Of a stretch of 64,000 nucleotides of DNA, positions 1-10,713 are shown piece after piece. The DNA is from Cherax quadricarinatus (taxonomy: Eukaryota; Arthropoda; Malacostraca; Decapoda; Parastacidae), in assembly GCF_038502225.1 (NCBI RefSeq), contig NC_091312.1:33856023-33920022 (forward strand). The letters run 5' to 3'. The first letter of the stretch is position 1. Every line of letters begins with the position of its first letter. A program made the translations under genes and the position numbers. The notes beneath the pieces were generated by a model, which ran no database searches, was not told the origin of the DNA, and saw only the letters and a list, made by a program, of their open reading frames with translations.

Positions 1-848
1 TGACAGTGCGGGTAATCAAGGTCACACACAGACTATGGAATGAGTGTGGTTAATCAAGGACACAGACTATGGAATGACAGTGTGGGTAATCAAGGTCACA
101 GACTATGGAATGGCAGTGTGGGTAATCAAGGTCACACAGACTATGGAATGACAGTGTGGGTAATCAAGGTCACACACAGACTATGGAATGACAGTGTGGG
201 TAATCAAGGTCACACACAGACTATGGAATGACAGTGTGGGTAATCAAGGTCACACACAGACTATGGAATGACAATGCGGGTAATCAAGGACACAGCCTAT
301 GGAATGACAGTGTGGGTAATCAAGGTCACACATAGACTATGAAATGATAGTGTGGGTAATCAAGGTCACACAGACTATGGAATGACAGTGTGGGTAATCA
401 AGGACACAGACTATGGAATGACAGTGTGGGTAATCAAGGACACAGACTATGGAATGACAGTGCGGGTAATCAAGGTCACACACAGACTATGGAATGAGTG
501 TGGGTAATCAAGGACACAGACTATGGAATGACAGTGTGGGTAATCAAGGACACACCGACTATGGAATGAGTGTGGATAATCAAGGTCACACAGACTATGG
601 AATGGCAGTGTGGGTAATCAAGGTCACACACAGACTATGGAATGAGTGTGGGTAATCAAGGACACAGACTATGGAATGGCAGTGTGGGTAAACAAGGACA
701 CAGACTATGGAATGACAGTGTGGGTAATGAAGGTCACACACAGACTATGGAATGACAGTGTGGGTAATCAAGGACACACAGACTATGGAATGAGTGTGGG
801 TAATCAAGGACACACACAGACTATGGAATGACAGTGTGTGGTTAATCA
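1..848. repeat. Minisatellite, about 40-bp unit
   Basis: Tandem array running in from the window edge, so its full length is unknown. The unit contains gtgggtaatcaagg followed by cacagactatggaatg. Full units are about 40 bp, and shorter variants have lost the cacaca spacer or the gacagt segment. Roughly 20 units are visible. Short open frames inside it simply follow the repeat and are not genes. Confidence 0.95.
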
Positions 849-1090
849 CATCTGGTTTGAAAAAGCGGAAGGTAGCTCGAATTCCTTGGATTAAGAGCGT
901 TTCGCCGGCACCTTTCCTCCTCCTTTCCTCCTCTGTCCGTTCTTTTAATTAAGCAGAGAAATTAGAAAGGACATTAATATTGATGACAAATTTCTGGAAA
1001 CTGTTGGCAGCAGACATATGAACTACGAAGAAATAAAACACTAACAATGCTCTCGGATATGTAAAGTAAAAGGACACAAAGGCAACTAAT
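849..1090. other. No recognisable feature
   Basis: Unique-looking, AT-leaning sequence between the minisatellite and the first Penelope terminal-repeat relic. No open frame or repeat family was recognised. Confidence 0.5.
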
Positions 1091-1145
1091 GTGACATTTT
1101 ATTGTTGCAATGTTTCGCTCTCCAGGAGCTTTATTAAGCTATTTA
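1060..1145 (-). mobile_element. Penelope terminal-repeat relic with hammerhead-like box
   Basis: On the minus strand a TTAATAAA box is followed by a GCTC/GAGC hairpin with loop CTGGA, then GAAAC and, further on, AATAAA. The outer sequence (aaaggacacaaa, aatgtgaca) also occurs in the palindromic element at 39.27-39.49 kb, so the two are one family. The CUGANGA box is mutated and this copy is probably inactive. Confidence 0.55.
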
Positions 1146-1258
1146 TCAAGATAAAAAATGTGATTACTTGAAGATTCCTAATCGATACGAAAAAATAATC
1201 AATTGAGAGAACAAGATCGCCACACTTGTAAGATAAATGCAATGCCGAAAGAGCACTA

Positions 1259-1259
<1 letters not shown>

Positions 1260-1347
<88 letters not shown>
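1260..1347. repeat. (AT)n microsatellite
   Basis: About 88 bp of uninterrupted AT dinucleotides. Confidence 0.98.
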
Positions 1348-1350
<3 letters not shown>

Positions 1351-1437
1351 ACATAATATGGTACAGAAGATTTAAGAGATACATTATTGATATAAAGGTG
1401 GCATATACGGTACATGTTGTTACGTGTGTATCACCGA

Positions 1438-2245
1438 TTATAAGGCGAAAATCTCATCCAGCTCCTCAGAGCTGGGGCGTGTGCCCAAAATACAGCAGGC
1501 ATTACCCCTTTGAACAGCCGCACTGAGCCGCTGGAACAGAAAACTAGCTGCCCTGGGATCCCTAGTTACCCTGATGAGTCTTTTTCCCAGCTCCTTAAGG
1601 AATTTAGATGCACTCTTTCCCCATGAGCCAAGGGTCTCTGAGCCTATGGGAACAAACATATAATGATGGGCAAGTTCTCCATATTTTCTAGACTTTTGGG
1701 ACTCCCTGAAGCTGGCAGCTGCCCCTCCTTCCTCCCTGGTGTATTGGAGATAGGTATCAGCCAAGGTAGATGCACATGTATAGTCCCACACCACCTGCTT
1801 CCCATCTGTCCAGGCTTGAAGGGTGATACCATCTGGACGCTTCTGGCTGCCATCGATCTGCATAGTTGGGGTGGCTCCCTTACTGCTGGGCATCCAGCTG
1901 TTGTGAGGCTCCTCTTGATAATGTTATTAACCTCTTCATGTCTTGCAATCTTTCCCTCGGATTTACGGCACACAAGACCATGGTACCCGAATCGGTCTGC
2001 TGCTTCACTGCCACAAATACACCTGTGTTCGGCGAGAATAGGGGCGGCAAGTCGAAGGGCAACACCGATGCGGATGGTCTGTGGGTCGAGACGTGTGCCA
2101 AGGCTGGAGTTGGGAACAGCCAACAGAAAGTCCCCAGCATGAGGGGCTCTCACTACCAGGAGGCGGGCTCTATCCTTCCCTGACACACTCTGAAACATTG
2201 TTGAGGCTATATTTTCCACTATTGGACCATCCCAGTGCGATTGTT
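1438..2245 (-). pseudogene. Retroelement C-terminus: zinc-knuckle plus RPDG nuclease-like region
   Basis: The minus-strand reading has two overlapping frames that together form one decayed protein. The first (from about 2219) has a WDGP start, a conserved APHAGDFLLAVP segment, then RLDPQTIRIGVALRLAAP and a metal-binding-like C-x-C...H-x-x-x-C cluster (CICG...FGYHGLVC). The second (1893 down to 1438) has RPDGI, G-x-x-VVWDYTC and AVQRGN. I recognise this order from a family of invertebrate retroelement-like proteins in which such a C-terminal domain follows a reverse transcriptase. RPDG...WD resembles a PD-(D/E)XK nuclease core, which is inference. A frameshift lies near 1880-1895 and a stop truncates the upstream end. 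No reverse transcriptase remains, so this is a 5'-truncated relic. Confidence 0.6.
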
Positions 2246-2314
2246 AGTAGTTGTTGGGGGGAGCAGGTCTGGTTTCAGAGCCCGTTAGATTATCCCAGAT
2301 CATTGCTCCGTCAA

Positions 2315-2316
<2 letters not shown>

Positions 2317-2397
<81 letters not shown>
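2317..2397. repeat. (AT)n microsatellite
   Basis: About 80 bp of AT dinucleotides directly beside the retroelement relic. Confidence 0.98.
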
Positions 2398-2399
<2 letters not shown>

Positions 2400-2539
2400 C
2401 AAATAACTGTAAACTAGTGGAATGTGGAGGTGCTATGTGCTACAAGCAATGGAAATTTTGAACAAATTATTTAAGCAACTGAACACTGAGGACGGGACAC
2501 CACCAGCACAGTGTCTTGACAATGAGGAAATGGTATGGT

Positions 2540-2800
2540 GATACCCACACGATGTGGAAAAAGACACTTATGTACAGTTCAGGACATTTATTAAAGGAAA
2601 CGTTTCGCCACGAGTGACTTCTTCAGTCCTAATACAGAGACAACTAAGAACAAGAGTATAGTGGCAGGAGTCAGGTGGGTAGAGGTGGTGGTAGTAGTAG
2701 CAGTAGTAGAACTAAGGTGGTGAGACGGATGGCTACAGAGGGACCTGTGGACATCATGTAACAGCAGTTTCTAGAATGGGTAATATCCTGTTGACTAGCA
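2540..2800 (-). mobile_element. Penelope-type terminal repeat (pLTR-like)
   Basis: The minus-strand copy has a pyrimidine-rich segment rich in ctactact, then the hammerhead-like motif annotated separately, then aataaatgtcc. The same order of blocks appears at the right end of the PLE near 58.3 kb. No protein remnant adjoins it, so it may be a solo copy. Boundaries are approximate. Confidence 0.5.
2589..2634 (-). ncRNA. Hammerhead ribozyme candidate (best core match)
   Basis: Minus-strand order: stem I strand TATTAGGA, exact CTGAAGA core, one extra A, stem II GTCAC/GTGGC with a two-base loop, exact GAAA, then CGTT and the return strand TCCTTTAATA. AGGA pairs with TCCT, and TATT with AATA across a two-base bulge, giving eight pairs. 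The predicted cut would follow GUU, between 2599 and 2598. Stem III is only the palindrome AACGTT, so a dimeric fold is more plausible than a monomer. The extra A before stem II is non-canonical. Activity is inferred, not shown. Confidence 0.55.
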
Positions 2801-3790
2801 ATTTTGAGATACTGTAACTACCGCACTTTTGCTTTATAGTGTTAATGGACAGCAATTAGTGCAGCTTCTATGCATTTTCTCCTCCTTAAATCGTCTTCTT
2901 TAACACTAATTTAGTCTCACCGAATTTCATGAGGTGTCCAACATCGTCCGTATGTTTACGGTCATCATAAGTGTCTTTTTTCCACACGACCAGCACAGCT
3001 ACACTTGAAACTTAGCATAGGAAGCCACAAAAATGGTTGTTTGCTTGACACAAAGGTAGCCTAGGCATGAAGAAAAGACCCTTAAACAGAGCTCTAACAA
3101 GGTCTTCTAATCATATTTGATTTCAGCTATGGAGATACGAATGATAAAAACTAAGGACCTCAAAAAGTCTTAGAAACTCCTGAGCTGCTGGAATTAAATG
3201 TGCAAATATTTAATCTTTTCCGAAATACTTGACAGCTGCTTTATTCATCCAAAGTTTACAATACAGGTTAACAGATTCCCCAAACTTATGTATGGCAAAC
3301 TATCTTATGTGATGGGTACGTTAAACACATTAGTTTTTTTATTTATAACCATGTAGACGTAAATATTGATGAGAGTACCACACAATGCTGGCATATCTTA
3401 TTTTTTTAAATAAACTAAAATTATAAAGCAGATGTTTAGAGCAAAGTTTATGGAATGACAAGAAATTCTAGAGCCAACATGCGAAAGAACCCACAATAAC
3501 AAGGAGAGATGGACATGCAAGACTAGACATGATATTCACCCAGAATGAGAAATGCAGAAAGACAACTGTAAAGCACTCACAGGAGCCAGTGATCGCTGCA
3601 CTCACACTTCAACGCACAGTAACGGTGGGGCTGAAAAAAAAGGAAACACTTTACAGAATTTAAATCATGGATACAATGGGATATTAATATTATTGTCCTG
3701 CCACTATAACATATGATGAGCCACATTACTTAGAACTGCTGGAAAGTTGCTAAGATTCTGTCATTCCCATGCCCAGAAGAAATTATTGCA
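2800..3790. other. No recognisable gene
   Basis: AT-rich sequence with short open frames only. I found no family resemblance, tandem repeat or splice-supported exon. Confidence 0.45.
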
Positions 3791-3794
3791 TACA

Positions 3795-4235
3795 CAAGTT
3801 TCGCTTGCCTTATTCGGCAAGAAGAGCGTTGCTACTCAAGCCAAAATAGTAAGTTTTACCTATACGGCACGGCACATATATAGTGCGTAATAAGCCGAAC
3901 TCGATTAAAAATAAACTTTAAAAAAAAAATCCTTTACAGAATAATAGATCATTTTTTTTCCCACTGGCAATGATATAAAGTTTTTACTTGAGGACCAAAC
4001 CTAACTTAGAAACCTCACCTAACCTAACTTAAACTGACGTACCTTTGCTTTTTAGCTAAATTCTGCTATATCATACGTCAATTTAAATTCATTAAATATT
4101 ACTTAAAATCATTAATATGTATTTTTTCGTTATGTTCAGACTTATTTCCGCTGATTCATCACAAAAACATATTGATTCTGCTAATTCGGCAGAATAAGCC
4201 GAACTCGACGATTCGGCTTAATCAGCACATATTCA
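3795..4235. repeat. Dispersed TTATTCGGC-type repeat
   Basis: Contains inverted occurrences of a ttattcggca/gccgaat motif near 3810-3822, 3890 and 4170-4225, plus agcgttgctactcaagcc and agtaagttttacctat. I associate these with a repeat very common in decapod genomes, from memory only. It lies directly beyond the 3' end of the PLE relic at 4.25-5.29 kb. A short run of cctaacctaac near 4000 is too small to be telomeric. Confidence 0.4.
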
Positions 4236-4249
4236 GAATAACCACTGTG

Positions 4250-5180
4250 AAAAAATAGTGAAATTCCAAGCGCTTTTGTGATTTCTTGCATTAACAAAAC
4301 ACTGTAAAAATAAAAAGATCAACAGAAAGGCATATAAGAAGGAGGTTACACCTCGCTACTAACAACATCTGATCTTTTTATGATAATGCAGACAGGTAGT
4401 CAAGGTCCTGTTAAAGCTTCTACTCTACCCAAGCTTTAACATTTTAACTTGTCTAATGTATCTTAAATTCTTCCCAAATTTTATTAATTATAAATGAATC
4501 CAGTTTGTATAATCCTAAAGCAATATTCATATTAATTTCAATTTTTTTTAAGAAACTTGATTCTATTGTATTTCTTTCGACCATGAACCTGCTTGATATA
4601 ATTGTCTCGGCCTTTTGAAAATAAATTTGATGGTTAAAATCTCTCACATGAATAAACATAGCATTAGAATCTTATCCACTTCTAATGTTATATTTATGTT
4701 GTTGTAATCTTAGTTCAAGACTTTTACAAGTTTGACTGTAATAACTATCATTTTTTTTTACAGGGAATCTTGTAGACACAACCGTCAGCATTTTGGGGAG
4801 AATTTTTTATCAATTTTTTTTTACTGTATCAAGAATTTTAAATACAACCTTGTTATTAAAATTCTTAAGTAGAGAAAGTTATATCAAGAAAGTTTTCGTG
4901 GTAAAGGAGAATCAACATAGTTTTAGCTGAGTAAGGCTGGTTGTCCTTTTTGACTTGTAAAAAGTATTTCTAGCAATTTTAAAAGATTTGTCAATTGTTT
5001 GGGGTATATTAGATCATTAGTTATTTCATAAATCTTCAAAATTTCTTCATTTGTGAACTCTGGGCTGCGAATACGCAAAACTCTCAAAAACATTGACGAG
5101 AATACAGAAAGTTTAACACTAGTAACAATAGTGCACATAAGAGTTATTTGTTGGTTTTCTATAAATTTAAAATTTAAAAT
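4250..5180 (-). pseudogene. Penelope-like element: RT end, GIY-YIG domain and terminal repeat, decayed
   Basis: On the minus strand, FLRVLRIRSPEF-x4-EILKIYEITNDL-x-YPKQ (about 5095 to 4960) matches the conserved tail of Penelope-type reverse transcriptases and resembles the intact-looking FLRALRICDPQF segment of the PLE at 57.4 kb. After a decayed stretch comes a GIY-YIG-like C-terminus, with MFIHVRDFNHQI, VERNTIESSFL and LDSFIINKIWEEF at 4659-4453. Downstream, at 4300-4255, is a degenerate terminal-repeat box containing AAGCGCTTGGAATTTC, shared with 15.0 kb. Several stops and frameshifts rule out function. The GIY-YIG lineage and linked hammerhead-like repeat place it in the PLEs. Confidence 0.7.
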
Positions 5181-5254
5181 CATAGTTCCCCTTAATAACT
5201 GAAACATGTAGAAGAGGCAGTGAATTATTTTGTTGAAAATTATCAGTAAAATTT

Positions 5255-5330
5255 TAATTTGCAGCCCCGAGTTCATAGATGAAGAAATCTTGAAGATTTA
5301 TGAAATAACTAATGATCAAAAAAAATTTCG
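5255..5330 (+). mobile_element. Inverted duplicate of PLE reverse-transcriptase tail
   Basis: Plus-strand sequence from about 5262 reads CSPEF-IDEEILKIYEITND. This is the same peptide block found on the opposite strand near 5040. The two copies are therefore head-to-head, an arrangement often seen for Penelope insertions. Only about 70 bp are preserved. Confidence 0.65.
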
Positions 5331-7158
5331 AGCTACCTGAAGAATTGTCTCTTTCCCAAATTTAAACAATTATAGTCATGAAAATTATTAGACAAGTTAT
5401 GTTAATTTAACAATACTATATTACATAAATCTGAACTTAGTTAACTTAGACTGCTAGGTAAATTTTGATGCAAAATAAAAAAAATGCAAAAAATGCATAA
5501 TTTTTTTAACTGTATAAGTTATGGAGAGGAAGATGGCGAAATTGCAATTTACGAACTGATTTGCAAATTATGTTATTGAAAAGAAACCCGAACATGGCAT
5601 CCATCAACCTCTTCCCACAGTACTACTATCCACTCATCCACTTTCCCACCCATCCTCAGTCACCTTGATGGAGGTGGAAGAGAAGGAAGTAACGAAAGAA
5701 AGCAGTAAGATGAAAGTGAAGAAAAAAGAGAGGACGAAAAAGAAAGGAAAAAGACAAAGAGAAGAAATGAGGAGGTAACAGAAAGATGAAGTAAAGATGA
5801 GGAAGGAGGAAGAGGAAAAAAAGGAAACGAAAGAGGAAGTAGTAAAACTTGTTATGTGTCAGTAAGGTAGTACAAGGCAGCAGTTGAACAGCGTCTCTGG
5901 GGAGAACAACTGACGCATTACCCAGCGTGACCTCACACACCATACTGTGTGTTCCACTCGCATTTTTATCAACCTTTGTAAGAGCCACACAGCTTAGAAA
6001 AAAGCCAGAATGTATATACTTCTCATTTTTCCACGATGTAAGGAGCCGCTGCCTGGGCTACTGTGACGATGCAGACTTCTGGCGTCACCAGGGAGAACTC
6101 AGCGGCTCATCATGATCAATAACAGATTGGTGAATATGGTGACGATGATAATGAATAGCATGTACCTCATTACTCGAGATGATGACGAAGTATCCACTGC
6201 AACATGCACATTGAACCCACCTTACAGTACTGCTTTTCCCACAAACTCTTCGACTTGCACGTTCTTAACTAACTTCAGATGCAGAGAAGTATACAATAGC
6301 CACAAGTGAAAAACTTCAGGCATTCTCAGTAATTTAGGTTCTTGACTGGATATATACGTGTGATAAATGGTTTAAAAAACGACAAGTTGGATATATACGG
6401 ACAGTAAATATTCTCTGTACATTCTCCAGATCTGCAGTTTAGCCTTCATTAAAAGGCGCTGTTAATAACAGCAATATTTCAGTTTAGAGAAACCAGGTCC
6501 CTCAAAGATTATCATCACCGATTTTTTATAACTGATAGTTTACCAATGTATTGCTATTATTCTATAACGTCAGCAGATTGGTCAATACAACTGCAACAGA
6601 GGTTGGCTCACACTCACACTACGACGGTTGGCCAACACAACTTGCTTATCCACTTCTAAAATTCTGAGTACTTGGCACTTGCAAGAGCCGGCCACCACCG
6701 CTACATGAGACACGTGAAGCCACCTGCACACTACCAGATGTCTTGGGGAGGTCAAGCGTACATTCATTTGCATACGCACCTGCTTAGGTTCACGCACCTG
6801 CTTATGTTCACGTATCGTGTGTGGACACACACACTTATCGCAGAGTAAACAAATATACATATCCGCCCGCCCACTCACACCCACACAAGAAAACCTATAT
6901 ACTCCTTTTTTTTAAGTACATACTACTCAAGAGAGGATTAAGAGTCGGGCCCGAGAGATAAATCACAACTCTCATCAAACACCTCTCGATGTGTAGACAA
7001 ACATCAATAATAACAACAGCCAACCAATATGTTTGGCCAAAGGTCTAGACTCTTAGACTTTAGAGCATTAGCTTAACATTCATGTTAATAAGAAAAACGT
7101 TCGTTCTCGCTCTTGAATGCTGTTTGCCTCTCGCATCTCCCAGGCCGCCCATCGCGCC

Positions 7159-7160
<2 letters not shown>
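5331..7160. other. No recognisable gene; purine-rich tract inside
   Basis: Contains a strongly purine-rich stretch at about 5660-5850 (gaagaaa, ggaagagg) whose complement gives spurious F/L/S-rich frames. The remainder is AT-leaning with frames up to 110 residues that show no recognisable domain. Confidence 0.45.

Positions 7161-7213
<53 letters not shown>
7161..7213. repeat. (TC)n microsatellite
   Basis: About 53 bp of TC dinucleotides. Confidence 0.97.
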
Positions 7214-7215
<2 letters not shown>

Positions 7216-8240
7216 CTCATGACTGGACACCCCCACTCGTAGTGTAAACGACTATATTCCCCACCTTCCACATCCCACAACCCATAACCCACCCATCCTC
7301 TGGCGCACGCAAATAAAATTTTCATTAACAAAAACAGCTTCACCCATCGTTGTGCTGCTGAATTGGTGGAACACTTAACAATATCCACTTCCGTCGTACC
7401 TCTGTAAATGTGGGAGTGGTTGAGTTTGAGTAGGAACCGTGTAGACCAGGTGAGTAGACGTATAACAGTGCTCCTCTGTTTCTTATGTTCTCTACAACTT
7501 TTGTGGCTCATCGCATATTTGTAAGCTCTTCTGTGCCACTTTCCTCCAAATGTTGACTCGGGAAAGTTACCGCTTCTAAAAGTTTCGCTCTCCATGTTTC
7601 TGGTCTTCAATGCGGGTCTCAATTTTCTTAATATTCAAATGGCGTCTCTCTCTCTTCCTTCTGCTAATATTTTCCCACTATATGTTATCGAGGATTCTCT
7701 TCGTCCACTTCAGATAATTAGTTCCTATAATGGCCTCCGCCACCGCTGCCGGCCCCGCCGCCGCCGCTCTGCCAACCACTTTGCTACTCCTGCCTACTCA
7801 TATTTCTGCACCATCTTTGTGGTAGCCGAGCATAGTTTTCGTCTCACCTTGTAACTTGGTGATGCAGGCCAGGGTAGCCACACTCGTACACCAAGTCACG
7901 TGTTAAAAATAAATTACCCTTATGTGCCTGTCATTTGTTTATCACTCTTGCTATGGGCGTAGGCCCATAACTTTATAAAAACCTCTTACATATGTCTACC
8001 CCATTTGTCAGTACCCCTTCTCTGTCAACCATTTAGTGACACCTCCCTCCCATCTCCCACTTTTAGACATCTCTTGTGTATCTCATTTCCTTCGCTCCTG
8101 TACCCAGCAGCTCCCGCCGCTCCTGCGAGCATTCTCTTCGTCAATATGACCGTGATCGACGTCTTGGTCCCTTCCCATTCGTCTCGGCTATCCTGTTATC
8201 CTCCTCCGAGATGCTGGACATTAATGTCAGATTAACAATA
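7214..8240. other. No recognisable gene
   Basis: Pyrimidine-leaning sequence. Short frames include 7080-7622 on the minus strand, part of which is an RE-dipeptide run translated from the TC microsatellite. A ccgccgccgc patch lies near 7755. No domain was recognised. Confidence 0.45.
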
Positions 8241-8450
8241 ATTCTTACCTTCCCAGAATGTTGCACAAAGACGTTACATCAACAAAACTTCCTTCCTCCT
8301 TGGATGAACATTGACGTCACATCAACGACGCTTCCTTCCCTTACCCTCGGGATGTTGTACGTTGACGTCACATCATAAACAACGCTTCCTCCCCTCGGGA
8401 TGTTATACACTGACGTCACATCAACAACGCTCCTATAGCCACCGGAAACA
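8240..8450. repeat. Degenerate tandem repeat carrying TGACGTCA
   Basis: Four imperfect units of about 45-55 bp contain ttgacgtcacatcaacaacg followed by cttcc and cctcgggatgtt. Three units keep the full palindrome tgacgtca, identical to the CRE octamer. Whether it binds CREB-type factors is unknown; it may simply be part of the repeat. Confidence 0.75.
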
Positions 8451-8844
8451 ACCCTCGCACTGCAAAGTTCTGCCATTATGTCGGCACACACCGCTTGGCG
8501 TCACAGGGTAACAGTGTCGTAGAAAAAACGGAGTAAATATTTTAATGAGTCGTAATTCTGGTATACATTAAAGTGGAAAGCTGAACAAAAACCATACGCA
8601 CTCGACATCGGTGTGAGTATCACTAACAGTCATGGCCTGGTGACTATCACCTGGAGTCACTGCTTGATGATTACATTAGTTCACTTAGTAGCGTGACTAT
8701 CGCCCTATCCTTCACTATATGTCATTCTTTCATTAAATTGCTGAATATTCTCTCACGTTAAAAAAAAATCACACCCTATTTAAATAACTAGCATTATTTA
8801 TTTTATACTTTTTCTCTATATCAAGAGAAGAAAGCAATTTGGTA

Positions 8845-9133
8845 CAGGGTGTCCCACAAGTTTGGAACCAGAGGGGAAACTGAAAAGAAAGGCAATAACA
8901 AAACCTTTATCCGTAGAACGTGTTCAGTGTGTCTACCATTATTACTAATACTTGAATATTGTTAAGATATCCAGTCAACGAACTCGCACTTAGTGGTATT
9001 AGGAGTGATAGTGTTACATGCGTCAGTGATGTGCGTAAACCAGCGCCTTCATGCAACCAGAGATAAAAATCCAGTGAGACCCCTTGACGTCCTATCCACT
9101 GACACTATTCTTCTATACTCATGGGACACCCTG
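8845..9133 (-). mobile_element. Mariner-like relic with terminal inverted repeats
   Basis: Ends are cagggtgtcccaca and, inverted, tgggacaccctg. A TA dinucleotide precedes the left end, while the right flank is CA, so one target TA has probably mutated. The minus-strand reading near the left end contains ACNTITP and NNGRHTEHVL, which resembles the C-terminal tail of mariner-type transposases. About 290 bp remain, so the catalytic region is deleted. Confidence 0.55.
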
Positions 9134-9349
9134 CACATTTGTAAACAAAATGACAACTAATGCGACGTAAGAAAAATGTAAACTTTACGTAAAGTAACAG
9201 CAGAAAGGAGCATTTGTAGGGGATTTGTCAGGCCGTCCACACATGCCGGGTCACAATATGGAGAAAACCCGAGCCAAGAACCGTCCTGGCCAACCTATCT
9301 GAACCGTCCACAGGTGACAATACGTCCACACGGTGCCTGACATGATGTA

Positions 9350-9602
9350 ACACAGAACCTAACATGATGTAAACACGGAGAATGTCATGATGTACACACG
9401 GGTGCCTGGCATGGTGTACACACGGGTGCTTGGCATGATGTACACACGGGTTCCTGGCATTACGTACACACGAATGCCTGGCATGATGTACATACAGGGT
9501 GTGGCATGATGTACATACAGGGTGTGGCATGATGTATATATGGGGTTTGGCATGATGTACACACGGGGCCCCTGCATGTACATACGGGAATGCGTCAGGT
9601 AC
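9350..9602. repeat. Minisatellite, about 24-bp unit
   Basis: About ten imperfect copies of catgatgtacacacgggtg with a cctgg spacer. Because the unit is a multiple of three it yields C/H-rich frames (CVHHARHP type) on the minus strand, which I do not regard as genes. Confidence 0.93.
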
Positions 9603-9855
9603 ACACAATTCTAAAATGTGCACAAGATGAAGGCAGAAGGGAATGACACGATAACTTAAACCTTATTTTTTCCCGTTAAAGGGAGATGGTGCTTTAATGC
9701 TATAGAAAGAATCTTGATCCAAGGGAATCTGAGCTAGCCTTCCCTTGAATCAAACTTGATTACCTCCCATTTCCCAGTCTCTGACAACTAGGAACATATT
9801 AAAAATATATAATAAACACCAGTCACTGCTAATAACACACAGACAAACATAATAA

Positions 9856-9903
9856 ATAAAGTTGGTTAGTATATTTCGACCACAACTGAAGTCCTCTTCA
9901 GTA
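9856..9903 (-). ncRNA. Hammerhead-like motif, AUAU stem III variant
   Basis: The minus strand has an exact CTGAAGA, then G, GACT...GGTC as a short stem, GAAA, and then TATA in place of ACGT. AUAU is again palindromic and followed by a valid NUH-type site. I could not find convincing stem I pairing, so this is a weaker candidate than those at 2.6 and 32.6 kb. An aataaataaa string follows on the minus-strand downstream side. Confidence 0.4.
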
Positions 9904-10224
9904 GCTACACAAAGTGATGAAGAAATATGTTTCTATAGGGAGAAAGAAAAAAAAACCTCTTCAGGTGAGGGCTACGTCATACTGAACGTGGCGTCAGGAG
10001 AACAAAAACTTTTTAGCAACAGACGTAGATGAACAAAAGAAACTCCCCAGCAGTTGAGTACGAGTTGGTCCTACCTTTGATACCTCAGACGAGTTCCCAG
10101 AGTTTTTCTACTCCCAGAGCCCGGTCTTGGGCCAGGCTCGTCTGGTGTTTGATCGGTCAACCAGGCTGTTGCTGCTGGTGGCCAGGTGACCCACAACTGC
10201 ATCACAGTCTGATTGATCTGGCAG

Positions 10225-10640
10225 TGAAGCATTTTTTTTTTTACACAGGGTTTGACAAGGTTAAGGATCCCTAGCTTTATTGACAAGCTATTTACAGGTT
10301 AAGGATTTCTAACTTTATTGGCAATCTAAGAGCTGTTACATACATCAGCTCATTTGAAAGCATTTTTATTGTTATGAGACATACAAGTAGGGAACAGGAT
10401 GAAGTTGGAGCCATCTGTGGGCCAGCATTTTCATTTGATCAACTGACTTTATTTTCCAGTTTCCTCTCCAGGAGTTCTACACTTATCCCAGAAGTGTTTC
10501 TGATATCTTCTGGTAAGATGTTTATTAGTCCAGGGCCACGGACGTTGATACAGCGTTCCCTTATTATGCCCACTGCACCCCTGCTTATCATTGGGTTTAT
10601 TTTGCACTTCCTGCCATGGAAATATAAACACATGTGCAAT
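10225..10640 (-). mobile_element. LINE-C 3' end: RT C-terminal tail and 3' UTR
   Basis: The minus-strand reading contains INVRGPGLINILPEDIRN followed by SVELLERKLE, a pattern typical of the extreme C-terminus of jockey/CR1-type LINE polyproteins. It then runs into an untranslated region with ataaagttag and agggatccttaacc. The same 3' region recurs at 15728-15945 and, as a stub, at 39615-39660. The element is 5' truncated and leaves no catalytic domain. Confidence 0.65.
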
Positions 10641-10713
10641 ATAATGTGATCCTTTATTGACAACGTTTCGCCCACACAATGTTTTTTTTCAAGTCACAAA
10701 CAGATCACATTAT
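10641..10713 (-). ncRNA. Hammerhead-like hairpin with long stem I
   Basis: Positions 10641-10651 and 10703-10713 are perfect 11-base inverted complements. Inside them GAC pairs with GTC and TTT with AAA. The core reads TTGAAAA, a decayed GTGGGC-type stem II, GAAA and CGTT. Two core positions differ from CUGANGA (C3 and G8), so cleavage is doubtful, but the fold is well supported. It abuts the LINE-C fragment. Confidence 0.5.

Noticed and set aside
4000..4032. Telomeric (CCTAA)n repeat
   Set aside because: Only two or three imperfect units, inside a dispersed repeat.
7080..7622. 180-codon minus-strand host gene
   Set aside because: It contains a long RE-dipeptide run from the TC microsatellite, and no domain is recognised elsewhere.
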